Assembly (NCBI RefSeq): GCF_014596515.1
Contig: NZ_MSJQ01000439.1
Location: forward strand, 1 to 50,436
DNA from: Streptomyces sp. CBMA156
GTDB taxonomy: Bacteria > Actinomycetota > Actinomycetes > Streptomycetales > Streptomycetaceae
DNA: 50,436 bases
Direction: 5' to 3'
Position 1 is the stretch's first letter; each line of letters starts with the position of its first letter. Shown in pieces: positions 49,738 to 50,436 of the stretch. Under the pieces are notes generated by a model, which was not told the DNA's origin, searched no databases, and worked only from the letters and a program-made list of their open reading frames with translations. A program made the translations under genes and the position numbers.

Positions 49738-50184
49738 GTGGACCCGATCATCAGCTGCCGCTGGCAGGACCCGAACGGCGAGTGGGCCCTGACCGTCGGC
49801 CACAACGGCGACGGCTGGGAGCTGCTCGCCGCGGCCCCCGCCTGGTCGGAGTCGCTCCCCTTCGCCGACCCGGACGACGTCCGCCGGCTCGCCCAGGCCT
49901 TGCTGGACCTGCCCGCCGAACCCGAACCGTACGAGTTCGAATGGCAGCTCTCCCGCACCGAGCCCGCCCAGGCCAAGGGCGAACGGACCCACTTCGCGAC
50001 CTTCGCCGTCGGACTCGACCCCACCGACGGCCACCGCCCGTACCTCGCCTACCAGTCCTACTACCACCTGGGCCAGGCGACCGGACTCGGCCTGGAGGTG
50101 ATCTGCGAGGACCCGCCGGTCGACCACCTCCGCGCCCAGGCGCACGCCTTCCTCACCACCTTCCCCGGCCCCACCCACCGGTAG
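49738..50184 (+). CDS. Hypothetical protein
   Basis: 148 residues from GTG 49738, which is preceded by AGGGAGG at a spacing of 9. The sequence has a short beta-rich N-terminus (ISCRWQDPNGEWALTVGHNG, DGWELLAAAPAW), a middle helix (PDDVRRLAQALLDL) and a second sheet (YEFEWQLSRTEPA, HRPYLAYQSYYHLGQATG). There is no signal or membrane segment, and I do not recognise the family. It may be co-transcribed with the deacetylase 41 bases upstream. Confidence 0.8.
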   Translation: MDPIISCRWQDPNGEWALTVGHNGDGWELLAAAPAWSESLPFADPDDVRRLAQALLDLPAEPEPYEFEWQLSRTEPAQAKGERTHFATFAVGLDPTDGHRPYLAYQSYYHLGQATGLGLEVICEDPPVDHLRAQAHAFLTTFPGPTHR

Positions 50185-50259
50185 CCGCCCCCAGCTCCAC
50201 AGCCCGCCGGCCGCGACACCACCGGCCCCGACACCACCAGCACCGACCACGAAACCGGC

Positions 50260-50436
50260 TCACGCCACGGCGCGCGCCGCCCCGGCATCCCCCGGCACCG
50301 CCCCCACGCACCACTGCCCGTACCGCTCCACCAGCGCCGCGACCACGGCCGCCGCCTCCGCCGACCCCGGCTCCACCCCCGCCGCTACGGCCGGCCCCGC
50401 CAACTCCCGGACGGCCACCGCCAGTCCGGGCCTCGG
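50260..50436 (-). CDS. Partial gene (C-terminus) at the right edge
   Basis: Reading leftwards from the right edge, an open frame of 58 codons ends at TGA 50262-50260. It has high G/C at third positions and encodes a helix-rich tail (LAVAVRELAGPAV, AAAVVAALVERYGQWCVGAV). It runs beyond the window, so the family cannot be assigned; a regulator or small-enzyme C-terminus is possible. It is convergent with the hypothetical gene, 75 bases away. Confidence 0.5.
   Translation of the reverse strand, partial: PRPGLAVAVRELAGPAVAAGVEPGSAEAAAVVAALVERYGQWCVGAVPGDAGAARAVA

Overview
The window is very GC-rich (strong G/C bias at third codon positions), has densely packed genes on both strands, uses GTG and TTG starts often, and carries families typical of filamentous actinomycetes: a DUF397/WhiJ-like regulatory cluster, a SCO6745-family protein, DUF1707, a tandem Lrp regulator, a CU044_5270-type sigma partner, and rare TTA codons confined to two neighbouring genes. 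It is most likely chromosomal DNA of Streptomyces or a close relative such as Kitasatospora. I saw no tRNA, rRNA, integrase, CRISPR array or complete insertion sequence.

Layout. 0-5 kb: an edge gene with a twin-arginine signal, a parallel beta-helix lipoprotein, a TauE/SafE permease gene broken by a ~160-bp element with inverted ends, an MFS exporter and a DUF1707 protein. 5-9 kb: an MFS transporter and a Gfo/Idh/MocA oxidoreductase in one operon, divergent from a tandem Lrp/AsnC regulator. 9-14.5 kb: pirin, ribulose-phosphate epimerase (rpe), a SCO6745-family protein, a C39-like protein, a DUF4188 protein with its TetR regulator and operator, and a small DUF3307-like protein.

14.5-23 kb is the most unusual part. 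A Crp/Fnr-type cyclic-nucleotide-binding regulator faces a class III nucleotide-cyclase-like protein, with a CRP-like box between them. There follows a translationally coupled trio (a sigma-region-2-like protein, an HTH protein and a protein with a nucleoside-deoxyribosyltransferase-like domain), then a perfect 15-bp hairpin and a heptamer repeat tract, then a 1417-residue protein with an N-terminal PD-(D/E)xK nuclease-like domain fused to a STAND NTPase. I read this as a candidate signalling and conflict (anti-phage) island. Its parts are recognisable by motif, but the combination is not one I can assign to a described system.

23-28.5 kb: an aldo/keto reductase, a Drr-type ABC exporter with a divergent TetR regulator and a long palindromic operator, and cystathionine beta-synthase. 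28.5-31.4 kb: an AbaA/WhiJ-type cluster (ATPase of the anti-sigma type, XRE/DUF5753 regulator, two tandem DUF397 genes). 31.4-37.2 kb: VWA, DUF3885, beta-lactamase-fold hydrolase, alpha/beta hydrolase and PQQ-like propeller proteins. 37.5-42.3 kb: a methyltransferase, an ECF sigma factor with its CU044_5270 partner, and a carotenoid oxygenase with a TetR regulator. 42.7-50.4 kb: a secreted SH3 protein and a secreted serine hydrolase (both with TTA codons), an aminoglycoside-phosphotransferase-like kinase, DUF6204, a MarR regulator whose Shine-Dalgarno lies in an inverted repeat, a methyltransferase with a TusA-like protein, a YdjC/ChbG deacetylase, and a partial gene at the right edge.
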